The notes below the pieces were generated by a model. That model made no database searches and was not told the DNA's origin. It saw nothing but the letters and a program-made list of their open reading frames with translations. The position numbers were made by a program, and so were the translations under genes. This document shows, in pieces, positions 17,824 to 26,901 of a stretch of 54,339 nt of DNA. The stretch spans positions 1 to 54,339 of the forward strand of contig NZ_JH417580.1 in the NCBI RefSeq assembly GCF_000239275.1, given 5' to 3'. The first letter of the stretch is position 1. The number at the start of each line of letters is the position of its first letter. This stretch comes from Megasphaera geminata F0357 (lineage in GTDB: Bacteria > Bacillota > Negativicutes > Veillonellales > Megasphaeraceae).

Positions 17824-18118
17824 ATGGATTTTGACTCAAATTTTCCCCTGAACCCCGAATACGGTATTACCGGTAAAATCAAGCAGGGATACGTTATGTC
17901 CAATCCCCGCATATAGGAATATCTTCCCGGTTCGGAAGGACTTTTTACTTCTAATTTCTTGCGTGAAGCCATTACGGAAACATTGCCTCCCCTTCTTCAC
18001 GTCATGGCGGACCATGACACGGAAGCGCTCGAAAGACTCGGTGAAATTACCGCTGCGTTGACGGAAATCGGCTTTCTCTTTCCGACGGCTATGCACGGCG
18101 ATACTTAGTTCGGGACAT
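17824..18118 (+). pseudogene. Unrecognised decayed coding frame
   Basis: A plus-strand frame of about 97 codons reads protein-like sequence (for example YGITGKIKQGYVMSNPR, then EYLPGSEGLFTSNFLREAIT and ALERLGEITAALTEIGFLFP), broken by one TAG codon at about codon 31 and ending at TAG. No good ribosome site precedes the ATG. Codon choice and composition look coding, and the frame runs against all its neighbours. I do not recognise the family. It may be a gene fragment or a small gene with a sequencing error (GAG read as TAG). The rest of 17769-18307 contains short hairpins only. Confidence 0.3.
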
Positions 18119-18307
18119 TTCAAAGGAGATATGCTTCATTTCTGCTGCCCGGCCTTTGAAGCAGATATCCAGCTGAAGCGGGCCGCCGTTTTTGGAAGCG
18201 GTCTTTTTTATATGCCGGAAAAAAACCGGCCCTTTTTCAGGCAGACCGCTCACGGCACGGTTACATACAAAAGCGGCACCCGTCAGGGTACCGCCCGGTA
18301 CGTTTCA

Positions 18308-19134
18308 TTAAAGCACGAAGAAATAGATGAAGGCGACTGCCGCCACGGCAAAGCGGTAATAGGCGAAAAAAGCAAGCGTCGACTTGTTGAGGAATTTAAG
18401 GAACCAGAGAACGGAAACATAAGCTACCGCAAACGCGGTGACAAAGCCGACGACAATCATGGCAAGGTCGCCGCCGCCGAGATCGCTAAAACTCTTCAGG
18501 AGGTCATAGAAACAGGCAACGATCATAACCGGCACGGCGATAATAAATGAATAATCAGCCGCCGCTTTGCGACTAATGCCCAAAAGGATACCGCCGCCTA
18601 TAGTCGAGCCGGAACGGGAAAACCCGGGCCGAGAGCAAAAATCTGGAAAATCCCCACTAAAAACGCCTGCATAATCGTCATCTTTTCGACATCGTTACAG
18701 ACAACGGGGATCTTCGCCTTTTCCGCCATAAGTATATAAATACCGCCGACAATAAGGCCGATAATCACGGTACTCGGCGAGAAAAGGTAGGTCTTAATCG
18801 CATGATGGGCAAAGAAGCCGATGAGCATAACGGGAACGATGCCGACCGCGACATGCGCCAAGGTCAGGCCCGTGTCACGGCGATACCAATTTTCGGGTTT
18901 TAAAAGGTGTACGCAGTCATATTGACGCAGCATGTAAAGAAATTTTTCCTTATAAATACAGAGCGCCGCTGCGATAGCGCCTAATTGAATAAATACTTCG
19001 AAAACGCCTGCTCTCGGCCCGTCAAACCCGAGCCAGTCGCCGATGAGGATCATGTGCCCCGTAGAAGAAACGGGAAGATATTCCGTAACGCCTTCGACAA
19101 TACCGAGTATAACGGCTATTATATAATCGCTCAT
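18308..19134 (-). CDS. uppP: Undecaprenyl-diphosphatase, one frameshift
   Basis: Integral membrane phosphatase that recycles undecaprenyl diphosphate, the lipid carrier for peptidoglycan and O-antigen; also called BacA. The N-terminal part has the signature GIVEGVTEYLPVSSTGHM; the second signature should read PGFSRSGSTIGGGILLGISR but breaks at PGF, because a run of four A on the plus strand (18619-18622) needs five. With that base added, the frame joins the remaining 90 residues (RKAAADYSF onward) without loss. About 276 residues in all. Start ATG 19134. Confidence 0.92.
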
Positions 19135-19196
19135 AATCCGCTCCTTGTGTACTGAGAAACTTATAATACGTCGCTCATTATATCACAGAGCAGGAC

Positions 19197-19229
19197 AAAA
19201 AAAAAGCAATGCGCTCACGCATTGCTTTT
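19197..19229. terminator. Terminator of the BrxF-like gene
   Basis: Twelve-base stem AAAAGCAATGCG (19202-19213) with CGCATTGCTTTT (19218-19229) and a four-base loop, followed on the minus strand by nine T residues. Six bases after the stop codon. Confidence 0.92.
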
Positions 19230-19234
19230 CATAA

Positions 19235-19699
19235 CTAGTCAAGTGAAATAACATGATTCGGATTTTCAACAATAAACTTGGCGTATTTCGGGTCTCCGTT
19301 GTGTTCGAAGTAAAGCGTATTTCCTTCCAGTTTCCCTCTCCAGCTGACAATAATGGGGCATTCTCTGCTGAGTTTTTTCAACATGTCGACCGGATTCAAG
19401 TTAAGGATGGGTGCGAAGAGAAAACCTACATTATCGATCATGACGACGCGGGCATTCAAGCGTCTGATCGCGTTGGCAATCAGGTCGATTGCCTTTTCCG
19501 GGCGGTCCGCACGGGGAATTTCCAGGAATTCATCATCAAAAAGCTCTCTGGCTTCACAAATCTTCCACCCTTCCTGGTAGGTCAAATCGCGGATCAGCTG
19601 ACTCTTTCCCGAACCGGGGCCGCCGATAATGATCAATAATTTTTCATCTTCCTGCGCAATGTACTTCCAACGTTTTAAGACTTCTGCATCTGTAACCAT
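19235..19699 (-). CDS. Solitary BrxF-like P-loop protein (BREX type 3 family)
   Basis: 154 residues, the size of BrxF. Walker A GGPGSGKS (26-33) and a Walker B-like strand ARVVMIDN (83-90), then FLFAPILNLNPVDMLKKLSR, IIVSWRGKLEGNTLYFEHNG and DPKYAKF. The pattern of an aspartate-Asn after the Walker B strand, LLxxLSR, a TW/SW-G motif and a final PxY resembles the BREX type 3 protein BrxF as I remember it. No brxC, pglX, pglZ or brxH is near, so a defence role is not supported by context. The start is ATG 19699 (AAGGTG seven bases upstream) rather than 19714. It has its own promoter and terminator. Confidence 0.6.
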   Translation of the reverse strand: MVTDAEVLKRWKYIAQEDEKLLIIIGGPGSGKSQLIRDLTYQEGWKICEARELFDDEFLEIPRADRPEKAIDLIANAIRRLNARVVMIDNVGFLFAPILNLNPVDMLKKLSRECPIIVSWRGKLEGNTLYFEHNGDPKYAKFIVENPNHVISLD

Positions 19700-19746
19700 G
19701 AAAATCACCTTCATTTGCTAGAATTGGATAGATTTAATTTGGTTTT

Positions 19747-19776
19747 ATTATACTTGATTAGAGTCTCTTTAGTAAA
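19747..19776 (-). promoter_or_regulatory. Promoter of the BrxF-like gene
   Basis: TTTACT (19776-19771) and TATAAT (19752-19747) on the minus strand, 18 bases apart, directly after the stop of the upstream gene. Transcript start near 19740. Confidence 0.55.
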
Positions 19777-19780
19777 GGTT

Positions 19781-21046
19781 CTATGTATATTCTTTTGGGA
19801 TAGCCTTTTTTTCCTTTAAATCGTAACGTCCTAAAGAATCCTGAAGGTCTTTGATCGGTCTGTCCGTCAGAATAATATCACTTATATAGTGTTTATCATG
19901 TTTTAAAATAAAAACCAGCGACGTGCCCCTGTCAAAAGGACTGTCATAATAGTATGCGTCCACAGAATCTTCCGTATCAGGTCCGATATCTATGCGGTTA
20001 GGCACACCGTACGCAGCCAAAAGAGTGGAAACGTGGTAGCCCAACGTAATGCCGCGGCCCGTAAAGGCCGAATTGGATAAGAGAAAAACATTGTGCACCG
20101 TACCCGTACTGTCCACTTCCACGCCGTAATCGCCGTAAAGCCAGAAGTTGGTATGGCCCCGTTTGATCACGGTCTGCCACGTGTTGTATTTGTTTTGAGT
20201 GAACGGAGCGGCCGGCGCAAACCCCATGAGTGTGAAATCTTCTTTGGCCGGCATATCGTACGGCAAGGCACGGCTGTTTTTTGCCGCATAAGGCATGCGC
20301 GGCGGCATCATGGCCACGCGCTGGATTTTTCTGTCACCGACGGCAAAAATAATATCCTCGTGGAGAGCCTGTGACGAGTAGACAAAATAGTAAACATTAG
20401 CGTCATTGTCGCGCAATATAGTATCAGGTACGCCGAAACGGCGCACTAAAAGCTCGACAGGCGAGCCGAGCGTTATATCTTCCCCTATAACGAGAGTATC
20501 GCTTTTCGTAAGAAATACGGATTCAACGCCCGTTTCAATAACGCCGTTATCAATGTTATTAAGGCGGAGGGACTCAGCCACCGGTTTACGCAAAACAACA
20601 CGCATTCCCAAATCATCCGTACGATATACGAGTTTAAGAAAATGCGTTGTTTCGGACCGTTCCTGAGGCTGTCCGTACTTTTGCAGCACTTCAGCGGCAG
20701 ACATGCCTTTACGCAGGCCGCCGACAACGAAAAGCTCATCTTTTAGAGGACGTACGGGCGCCGCTTCGATACCTTCCGGCAAAACAGCTTTCCCATTGGG
20801 GTTGACAGTATTCTGCCAGGAAGTGTCCCGTTTTAAAGAGTCCTCGATAGCCTTTACCTTATAATTTGTTTTTTCTTTATCCGCCTTGTCATTATGACTC
20901 TGTTTCTTATCGCCATGCCCGGCGGAAGCCCGCTTCAACAAATGTATTTCCTTTTCGGTCCTGTCGCCGCTGCCGGTTGCGGCAAATGCAGTCGTCGTCA
21001 GGGTCACTATACAAAAAATCAGGGCGGCGGAAATATGCCGTTTCAT
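19781..21046 (-). CDS. Secreted protein with three SmpA/OmlA-like modules
   Basis: 421 residues. A signal peptide (about 1-22, ending TTTAFAA) precedes a charged linker of about 80 residues rich in Lys, Asp and His. Then three similar modules: VGGLRKGMSAAEVLQKYGQP (about 108-128), ITLGSPVELLVRRFGVPD (191-208) and ITLGYHVSTLLAAYGVPN (333-350). Each has the G-x-S/V-x-x-x-L-L-x-x-(F/Y)-G-x-P pattern of the SmpA/OmlA (BamE-like) fold, followed by hydrophobic strands. It is probably periplasmic or surface-exposed; function unknown. The start is ATG 21046 behind GGAG; the ATG at 21076 lacks a ribosome site and lengthens the signal peptide. Downstream of lysS. Confidence 0.7.
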   Translation of the reverse strand: MKRHISAALIFCIVTLTTTAFAATGSGDRTEKEIHLLKRASAGHGDKKQSHNDKADKEKTNYKVKAIEDSLKRDTSWQNTVNPNGKAVLPEGIEAAPVRPLKDELFVVGGLRKGMSAAEVLQKYGQPQERSETTHFLKLVYRTDDLGMRVVLRKPVAESLRLNNIDNGVIETGVESVFLTKSDTLVIGEDITLGSPVELLVRRFGVPDTILRDNDANVYYFVYSSQALHEDIIFAVGDRKIQRVAMMPPRMPYAAKNSRALPYDMPAKEDFTLMGFAPAAPFTQNKYNTWQTVIKRGHTNFWLYGDYGVEVDSTGTVHNVFLLSNSAFTGRGITLGYHVSTLLAAYGVPNRIDIGPDTEDSVDAYYYDSPFDRGTSLVFILKHDKHYISDIILTDRPIKDLQDSLGRYDLKEKKAIPKEYT

Positions 21047-21066
21047 ATTTTCTCCTTCATTATGTG

Positions 21067-21101
21067 AAAAAGGCACCCTCTGAAAGCCTTCAAGGGGTGC
21101 C
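21067..21101 (-). terminator. Terminator of lysS
   Basis: GGCACCC (21072-21078) pairs with GGGTGCC (21095-21101), with a smaller inner hairpin in the loop, then TTTTT on the minus strand. Eight bases after the lysS stop. Some read-through into the SmpA-like gene is likely, since I see no separate promoter for that gene. Confidence 0.75.
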
Positions 21102-21108
21102 GAGCAAA

Positions 21109-22617
21109 CTATTTCTGTTCAGGACGGCTCAAGGGGAATAAGAGGACATCGCGAATAGACGGACTGTTTGTAAGAAGCATAACGAGCCGGTCAATGCCGA
21201 TACCCAAACCGCCGGCCGGCGGCAAGCCGTATTCGAGCGCGCGGCAATAATCTTCATCCATCTGATGGGCTTCGTCATCGCCGTGAGCACGCTCCTCCAT
21301 CTGCTTAAGGAAACGATTGCGCTGGTCAACGGGATCATTTAATTCGGAGAACCCGTTTGCCAGTTCCCGTCCGTAAATGAACGCTTCAAAACGATGTGTG
21401 AGAAGCGGATTGGTTTCGTCCTGCTTCGTAAGCGGTGAAATTTCCAGGGGATGGCCCGTAATAATCACCGGTTGAATAAGATTTTCTTCAACATAGTCTT
21501 CAAAGCAGCTGTTTATAATCTTACCGATACCGTCGTATTCACCGTATTCGACATGGAGTTCAGCGGCAACAGCACGCGCCTGCGCAACGGTCGTAACGTT
21601 CGAAAAATCTTTACCCGTGTATTTTTCAACAGCTTCGATCATGGTCATACGCTGCCAAGGCGCTGCCAATTCGATTTCCCGATCAAGGTAAGTAATCTTC
21701 GTCGTCCCGTACAATTTTACAGCCAATTCGGAAACGAGCTCTTCCGTAATATGAATAACATCCTCCAAATCACCGTACGCCTGATACAGTTCAACCGTCG
21801 TAAATTCAGGGTTGTGACGCGTATCGATGCCTTCGTTCCGGAAGCAGCGGTTCATTTCATATACGCGTTCGAGACCGCCGACGAGGAGCCGCTTCAAGTG
21901 CAGTTCCGGTGCAATACGCAAGTATATATCCATATCAAGCGCATTGTGATGCGTAATAAACGGACGCGCGGCTGCGCCGCCGGCAATATTATGGAGCATC
22001 GGGGTTTCCACTTCAAGGAAATTTTTCTTATCGAGATATTCGCGAATACCCTTGATAATACGCGAACGCATGACGAAAGTCTTTGTAACTTCCGGATTTA
22101 CGATGAGGTCGAGATACCGCTGTCTGTATCTTGTTTCCTTATCTGTAAGGCCATGGAATTTTTCCGGCAGCGGGCGGAGCGATTTGGAAAGGAGCGTCCA
22201 TTTTTCCACGCGTACCGTAATTTCACCGGTATGCGTCGTGAATACGTCACCCTCTACGCCGATGATATCCCCTATATCGAGAAGTTTAAAGAGTTCATAC
22301 GATTTTTCCCCGACGACATCTTTACGGAAATAGAGCTGAATTTCACCGCTCAAATCGCGGAGCACGCAGAAAGCGGTTTTACCGTGACGGCGCAGGGCCA
22401 TAAGACGGCCTGCCAGACTCACATGTGTGCCGTCCTGTGCCAAGGTCTCCGCATTATCCTTTATGTCCCGCGCATGATGATCCCACTCATATTTCTGGCC
22501 GAACGGGTATATGCCGGCTTCGGCAAACTGTCGCATTTTTTCACGGCGGACTATCATTTGATCGTTTAATTTTTCTTCTTCTGCAGCCGGTACGGCTTTC
22601 TTTTCCTGATCAGCCAT
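21109..22617 (-). CDS. lysS: Lysyl-tRNA synthetase, class II
   Basis: 502 residues. N-terminal OB-fold anticodon domain (VSLAGRLMALRRHGKTAF), then class II motif 1 (FLEVETPMLHNIAGGAAARPF), motif 2 (RNEGIDTRHNPEFTTVE) and motif 3 (GLGIGIDRLVMLL). Charges tRNA-Lys. It starts 17 bases after greA, so both are expressed from the promoter at 23218-23246. The greA–lysS pair closes the Firmicute core block. Confidence 0.97.
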   Translation of the reverse strand: MADQEKKAVPAAEEEKLNDQMIVRREKMRQFAEAGIYPFGQKYEWDHHARDIKDNAETLAQDGTHVSLAGRLMALRRHGKTAFCVLRDLSGEIQLYFRKDVVGEKSYELFKLLDIGDIIGVEGDVFTTHTGEITVRVEKWTLLSKSLRPLPEKFHGLTDKETRYRQRYLDLIVNPEVTKTFVMRSRIIKGIREYLDKKNFLEVETPMLHNIAGGAAARPFITHHNALDMDIYLRIAPELHLKRLLVGGLERVYEMNRCFRNEGIDTRHNPEFTTVELYQAYGDLEDVIHITEELVSELAVKLYGTTKITYLDREIELAAPWQRMTMIEAVEKYTGKDFSNVTTVAQARAVAAELHVEYGEYDGIGKIINSCFEDYVEENLIQPVIITGHPLEISPLTKQDETNPLLTHRFEAFIYGRELANGFSELNDPVDQRNRFLKQMEERAHGDDEAHQMDEDYCRALEYGLPPAGGLGIGIDRLVMLLTNSPSIRDVLLFPLSRPEQK

Positions 22618-22634
22618 CTCAATCCTCCCGGTCT

Positions 22635-23120
22635 TTAGGCTTCAAACGGTAAAATACGGTACCGGACTTCTCCGGCCGGAGCTTTTACGGATACGACGAC
22701 GGGGCGTTCCTTATCCACGTTCTGGCCTAAAATGGCGGCGCCTACAGGACTTTCATTGGAAATGCGGTTATTGAACGGATCCGCTTCGGCCGTGCCGACA
22801 ACCGTATATTCAAACCGATCCTTCGTCGCCACATCTTCCAAAATGACTTTTGAGCCCAAGCGGACTCTGGCAACGTCATCAGTCGCCTCTTCAATAATTT
22901 TTGCGGTTCTGATTTTATTTTCCAGCTCGGCAATCCGGCCTTCAATAAACGCCTGTTCATTTTTGGCGTCGTCATATTCGGAGTTTTCGCTCAAGTCGCC
23001 TAGCGCGATCGCTTCTTTGATACGTTGCGAAACGGCAATGCGGCGAACCGATTTAAGCTCGTTTAATTCTTCTTTCAGTTTTTCAAGCCCTGCCGCAGTG
23101 ATCAGTGTTTCATTAGCCAT
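22635..23120 (-). CDS. greA: Transcription elongation factor GreA
   Basis: 161 residues. N-terminal coiled coil (about 10-75) with the acidic tip sequence GDLSENSEYDDAK, and a C-terminal FKBP-like domain with NNRISNESPVGAAILG. It enters the RNA polymerase secondary channel and rescues backtracked complexes by transcript cleavage. AAAGGAG lies upstream of the ATG. Confidence 0.96.
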   Translation of the reverse strand: MANETLITAAGLEKLKEELNELKSVRRIAVSQRIKEAIALGDLSENSEYDDAKNEQAFIEGRIAELENKIRTAKIIEEATDDVARVRLGSKVILEDVATKDRFEYTVVGTAEADPFNNRISNESPVGAAILGQNVDKERPVVVSVKAPAGEVRYRILPFEA

Positions 23121-23217
23121 GAATTGAATGCTCCTTTTATCTGTATGATTGTAGACAGGAACGGCTGTCCTGAAAAAGCTCTATCCCTGAAATCTATATA
23201 GTACGCAAGTATGTATA

Positions 23218-23246
23218 ATTATATTCTTATAGCGTCCTGATGTCAA
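23218..23246 (-). promoter_or_regulatory. Consensus sigma-A promoter for greA–lysS
   Basis: Minus strand TTGACA (23246-23241), 17-base spacer, TATAAT (23223-23218): a perfect match to the vegetative consensus. It begins right after the stop codon of dus (23247). Transcription would start near 23211, with a leader of about 90 bases. Confidence 0.85.
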
Positions 23247-24251
23247 TCAGTATACCCCGTCCGAACCGTCTCCGTCACCTGCCGCCCGGCGAATAAGGGA
23301 ACGAAATTCTTCCGGTGACGCGGCCCGGTTAAAACGGTCCCGCAAGGCGGCCGAACCGAACATGCCCCGGGTATACCAGGAAGCGTGTGCCCTCATCTCG
23401 CGAAGTCCTATATAATCACCTTTAAATTTCAGCAGGCTTTCGAAGTGTTCCGAAAGCAGCTTATAGCGTTCCGCCGTTGTCGGCGCCTTTATAACCGCGC
23501 CGCTCGTAAGATATGCTTCAATTTCTCTGAAAATCCAGGGATTCCCCCGGGCCGCCCGCCCGATCATAATACCGGCACAACCGGTATGATCAAACATGGC
23601 CCCCGCCGCAGGGCCGTCCGCAATATCGCCGTTGCCGATAACGGGTATGGACACGGCGGCGACAACAGCCGCAATCTTTTCTATATCGACTTTACCGCTG
23701 TAAAACTGTTCCCGCGTTCTGCCGTGCACGACAACGGCTGCCGCACCCGCCTGTTCGCACCGTACGGCCAGTTCGGGAGCCGTAAAGGACGAATCATCCC
23801 AACCGGTTCTCATCTTCACGGTTACGGGGACGGATACGGCGGCAACGACGGCTTTAACAACTTTTTCCGCCAGAGGAAGGTCTTTCATCAGAGCCGCCCC
23901 TTCTCCGTTCTGCACGACCTTGCGAACAGGACAGCCCATATTAATGTCAATAATATCGGCGCCGCTTTCTTCCGCCGCAACGGCGGCTTTCGCCATTATC
24001 TCCGGGTCGGAGCCGAAAATTTGCAGGGACAGCGGATGTTCTCCCGCGTCTATAGAAAGCATTTCCCGCGTATGTTCATTACCGTAGGCCAGCCCTTTAG
24101 CACTGACCATTTCCGTACAAACTAAAGCCGCGCCATAGCGGCGGGCAATGACGCGGAACGGTAAATCACAAACTCCCGCCATGGGGGCCAGGAGCAGCGG
24201 TGAATCTATAATTACCGAGCCTATACGCAACGGTTTAACAATTCCGTTCAT
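23247..24251 (-). CDS. dusB: tRNA-dihydrouridine synthase
   Basis: 334 residues; FMN enzyme that reduces uridines in the D-loop of tRNA. TIM barrel starting [20 protein letters not shown]; the catalytic Cys107 is in [38 protein letters not shown] and [15 protein letters not shown] bind FMN and tRNA. The gene overlaps the upstream coaX by 17 bases. The symbol dusB follows the usual name in this block of Firmicutes; the exact target uridine is not shown. Confidence 0.94.
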   Translation of the reverse strand: MNGIVKPLRIGSVIIDSPLLLAPMAGVCDLPFRVIARRYGAALVCTEMVSAKGLAYGNEHTREMLSIDAGEHPLSLQIFGSDPEIMAKAAVAAEESGADIIDINMGCPVRKVVQNGEGAALMKDLPLAEKVVKAVVAAVSVPVTVKMRTGWDDSSFTAPELAVRCEQAGAAAVVVHGRTREQFYSGKVDIEKIAAVVAAVSIPVIGNGDIADGPAAGAMFDHTGCAGIMIGRAARGNPWIFREIEAYLTSGAVIKAPTTAERYKLLSEHFESLLKFKGDYIGLREMRAHASWYTRGMFGSAALRDRFNRAASPEEFRSLIRRAAGDGDGSDGVY

Positions 24252-24999
24252 AAATAATTCTCAACCCTTCCAGGGTAAGCATCGGTTCAACGACATCGAT
24301 CGCGCCGGTTGCCGGAGAAAGGACGACAGCCAGGCCGCCTGTAGCCACCACTTTTGCGTTTCCTCCCAATTCTTTGCGCATCCGTGCGACAATCCCTTCC
24401 ACTTGCCCGACAAACCCGTAAAAAACACCGGCCTGCATACTTTCTACCGTGTTATGACAGATAACGCCGTCCGTACGGCGCAATTCAATACGGGGCAGTT
24501 TAGCCGTGCGCTGGACAAGCGCTTCCGTCGAGATGCCGACGCCCGGGCAGATGGAGCCTCCCAAATAAGCACCCTTGCCGTCAACGGCACAGAACGTCGT
24601 CGCCGTACCGAAATCGACAATGATTACAGGGCCGCCATATTTATCATATGCTGCCACGGCATTGACAATGCGGTCGGCACCGACTTCCCGCGGATTGTCA
24701 TAACGGATATCCATACCCGTCTTTACACCCGGTCCGATGACAAGCGGTGAAATACCGAAGTAACGTTGACACATCCGTTCCAGCGTCGGCATAATCGGGG
24801 GCACTACCGAAGAAATGATAACCGCATCGATGGAATCGGCACTGATTTCGTTCCAAAAGAAAAGATTGCGGATCAATACTCCGTACTCATCGGTCGTGCG
24901 AAGACGGTCCGTAGATATTCGCCAGTGATCCAGGAGCTCCGTTCCTTTATAAATACCGAGAACTATATTTGTATTGCCTACATCAATAACCAGTAACAT
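24235..24999 (-). CDS. coaX: Type III pantothenate kinase
   Basis: 254 residues; phosphorylates pantothenate, first step of coenzyme A synthesis. ASKHA fold with phosphate 1 motif [12 protein letters not shown], the pantothenate-binding [14 protein letters not shown], catalytic-Asp strand [11 protein letters not shown] and SICPGVGIS. Type III kinases are not feedback-inhibited by CoA. Overlaps dus; coaX–dus adjacency is the Firmicute order. Confidence 0.96.
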   Translation of the reverse strand: MLLVIDVGNTNIVLGIYKGTELLDHWRISTDRLRTTDEYGVLIRNLFFWNEISADSIDAVIISSVVPPIMPTLERMCQRYFGISPLVIGPGVKTGMDIRYDNPREVGADRIVNAVAAYDKYGGPVIIVDFGTATTFCAVDGKGAYLGGSICPGVGISTEALVQRTAKLPRIELRRTDGVICHNTVESMQAGVFYGFVGQVEGIVARMRKELGGNAKVVATGGLAVVLSPATGAIDVVEPMLTLEGLRIIYERNC

Positions 25000-25072
25000 G
25001 CTGTTCCTTCTCCCTATACTTCGATTTATATCGTTACTACTATAACAAAGTTCAGCGAAAAAGAACAGCTTT

Positions 25073-25618
25073 TCAACTTAAATCAATACCCGCCTTTGCC
25101 AGGATTTTTAAAATGCGGCGGCCCGCAACGACGGCCGCCGCCAGTTTAAGTAAATCAAAAATAATAAAAGGGGCGGCACAGGCCGCAAAAGCATTACCCA
25201 CGGACAGGGACTTGCCGAGGATATAATTGTATTCCGCCCAAAACCCGGCGACGCCGAGGAAGTAGACGAACGCAAGCGAAACAGCGCCGCCGAGGAAGGA
25301 TACAAAAAAATTCTTTACCCGTACGCGGCCGCATATCCATGCATGAACGATAAAACCGAAAAAGAAGCCGATAAGCGGTCCGAAAACAACAGACAGGCTC
25401 CCCTGTGCCATAGCGAAGACAGGCAACCCGAATGCGCCTAAAAGGATCCAAATCAAAACGGCGAACGCCCCGCGCTTCGCCCCTAATACAATACCGGCCA
25501 GCGTTACAGCAAAAATCTGCAGTGTATGCGGCACCGGCCCGATAAGCACGGAAAATTGAGAAAAAACCGCTATAAGGGCCGCAAAAATCGCAATGGCTGT
25601 CATAGTACGGATAGACAT
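25073..25618 (-). CDS. bioY: Biotin ECF transporter S component
   Basis: 181 residues, about six membrane helices. BioY signatures include [29 protein letters not shown] and [10 protein letters not shown]. Binds biotin and works with the EcfA1A2T motor (14.7-17.2 kb). The ATG follows AGGAGG. It lies downstream of birA, separated by 87 bases that contain a promoter and operator-like sequence, so control by biotin is likely. Confidence 0.94.
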   Translation of the reverse strand: MSIRTMTAIAIFAALIAVFSQFSVLIGPVPHTLQIFAVTLAGIVLGAKRGAFAVLIWILLGAFGLPVFAMAQGSLSVVFGPLIGFFFGFIVHAWICGRVRVKNFFVSFLGGAVSLAFVYFLGVAGFWAEYNYILGKSLSVGNAFAACAAPFIIFDLLKLAAAVVAGRRILKILAKAGIDLS

Positions 25619-25650
25619 AAAAACCTCCTGAACGATACGTTAACTCCATC

Positions 25651-25705
25651 TTATCAAACAGGCGGCTTTATTGTCAACTTAACAAGCGAATAATTGCATT
25701 AACAA
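25651..25705 (-). promoter_or_regulatory. bioY promoter with BirA-like operator
   Basis: On the minus strand TTGTTAA appears at 25705-25699 and 25685-25679. The second forms an imperfect inverted repeat with TTGACAA at 25677-25671 (as TTGTTAA-G-TTGACAA), and this includes a consensus -35 (TTGACA) followed after 17-18 bases by ATAAGAT as a -10. TTGTTAA half-sites are typical of BirA operators of Firmicutes. The neighbouring BirA has a helix-turn-helix, so repression by biotinyl-AMP-bound BirA is plausible. The half-site spacing is not the textbook one. Confidence 0.4.
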
Positions 25706-26674
25706 TTATTTTGTCCGTACGCGCACATCGCCGGCGACAACACGCTCCATTCCCTTCTCACTCATGACGAGCAGATTCCCGTCCCCGTCAATATCAACGG
25801 CCCGGCCGATAAGTGTTTCCCGCGGCAAGGTAACTTCAACAGTCTTTCCCAATGTGGATGACAAGATGCGCCATTCGTCGAGAATTGATGAAAATCCTTC
25901 TTTTTTCGCTTTTTCATAGTACTTCTCCAGCGACTCCATAACGGCCCGCCACAACTCGTTACGGCTTACGATAATGCCTTCAGCGGCAAAACTGGTCGCG
26001 CCGGCCCGTATTTCTTCCGGCATTTCATCAAGCGTAACGGTTGTATTAATTCCTATGCCCAGGACAACGTAGCCTACTTGTTCCATTGTCGCACTGAGCT
26101 CCGTCAAAATACCGACGATCTTCCTGCCGTTGACCAATAGGTCATTCGGCCATTTAATGACACAGCCGGCCAGGCCGAACCGATGCAGGGTACGCGTTAC
26201 GGCAACAGCTGCAAGCAAGGTTATCTTGGAAACTTCTATCGGCGGAAAAGGCGGCCGTAAAATGACGGAAAACCAAAGTCCCTTGGCGTAAGGCGAATAA
26301 AACGACCGTTCAAGGCGCCCTTTCCCGCCCGACTGTTCTTCAGCCGTAACGACCGTCCCCTCAACGGCCCCCTTGTCGGCAAGCTCTTTAGCCAACGTAT
26401 TGGTAGAATCCGCCCGCTCACGATAAACAATTGTCCGGCCGATACTCTTTGTGTGTAAGGATACCGAAACGGCGTCCGCATCAAGTAATTCAGGCACCCC
26501 GGTCAGACGATAGCCTTTTTTTGTAAATGATTCGACAACATATCCCTTTTCGCGCAAGGTGCAAATATGCTTCCAAACAGCAGTACGCGTAATTCCCAAC
26601 ACATCGGACAACTTCTGACCTGAAACAAACTCGCCGCGATGTTCCAGCAAATACTCTAAAATATCCTGACGCAT
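25706..26674 (-). CDS. birA: Bifunctional biotin–protein ligase and biotin repressor
   Basis: 322 residues. N-terminal winged helix (about 1-60; LSDVLGITRTAVWKHICTLREKGY), central ligase domain with ADSTNTLAKEL, the biotinyl-AMP loop GGKGRLER, and KWPNDLLVNGRKIVGILTE, then a C-terminal SH3-like domain. It attaches biotin to carrier domains, for example of the decarboxylase whose fragment starts this window, and probably represses bioY. The ftsH–birA/bioY–coaX arrangement is a lineage variant of the usual ftsH–coaX order. Confidence 0.95.
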   Translation of the reverse strand: MRQDILEYLLEHRGEFVSGQKLSDVLGITRTAVWKHICTLREKGYVVESFTKKGYRLTGVPELLDADAVSVSLHTKSIGRTIVYRERADSTNTLAKELADKGAVEGTVVTAEEQSGGKGRLERSFYSPYAKGLWFSVILRPPFPPIEVSKITLLAAVAVTRTLHRFGLAGCVIKWPNDLLVNGRKIVGILTELSATMEQVGYVVLGIGINTTVTLDEMPEEIRAGATSFAAEGIIVSRNELWRAVMESLEKYYEKAKKEGFSSILDEWRILSSTLGKTVEVTLPRETLIGRAVDIDGDGNLLVMSEKGMERVVAGDVRVRTK

Positions 26675-26865
26675 AGGCCACCCCTCCGAAGCAAATTGAA
26701 CAAGACCATTTCAAGCCCTATTTTATCATATTCAGTAAAAGATAAAACCCTTCCGTATTCATACCTGAATTAACACAAAAAATGATCCTGTCCTGCCGAC
26801 GACATCATGTGTATGCCTTTGAGCCGCCCCGCCTTTTTCCGCCTCCTTTTTCTTGGAAGGGGCAA

Positions 26866-26897
26866 AGAAAAATACACCTCGCCGGAACGAGGTGTAT
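26866..26897 (-). terminator. Terminator of ftsH
   Basis: Eleven-base stem AATACACCTCG (26871-26881) with CGAGGTGTATT (26887-26897), six-base loop, T-rich tail on the minus strand. Five bases after the ftsH stop. It separates ftsH from birA; the remaining 26675-26865 shows no gene. Confidence 0.88.
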
Positions 26898-26901
26898 TAC
26901 T

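Noticed and set aside
18131..18550. 139-codon plus-strand frame behind AAAGGAG
   Set aside because: Ribosome site only two bases from the ATG, overlaps uppP antisense for half its length, and composition is not protein-like.
19235..21046. BREX or other phage-defence island
   Set aside because: Only the BrxF-like gene is present; neighbours are uppP, lysS and a secreted SmpA-like protein. No methyltransferase, helicase or PglZ gene is seen.
21451..22569. 372-codon open frame on the plus strand within lysS
   Set aside because: Antisense shadow of lysS; no homology-like motifs, and the sense strand is a certain gene.
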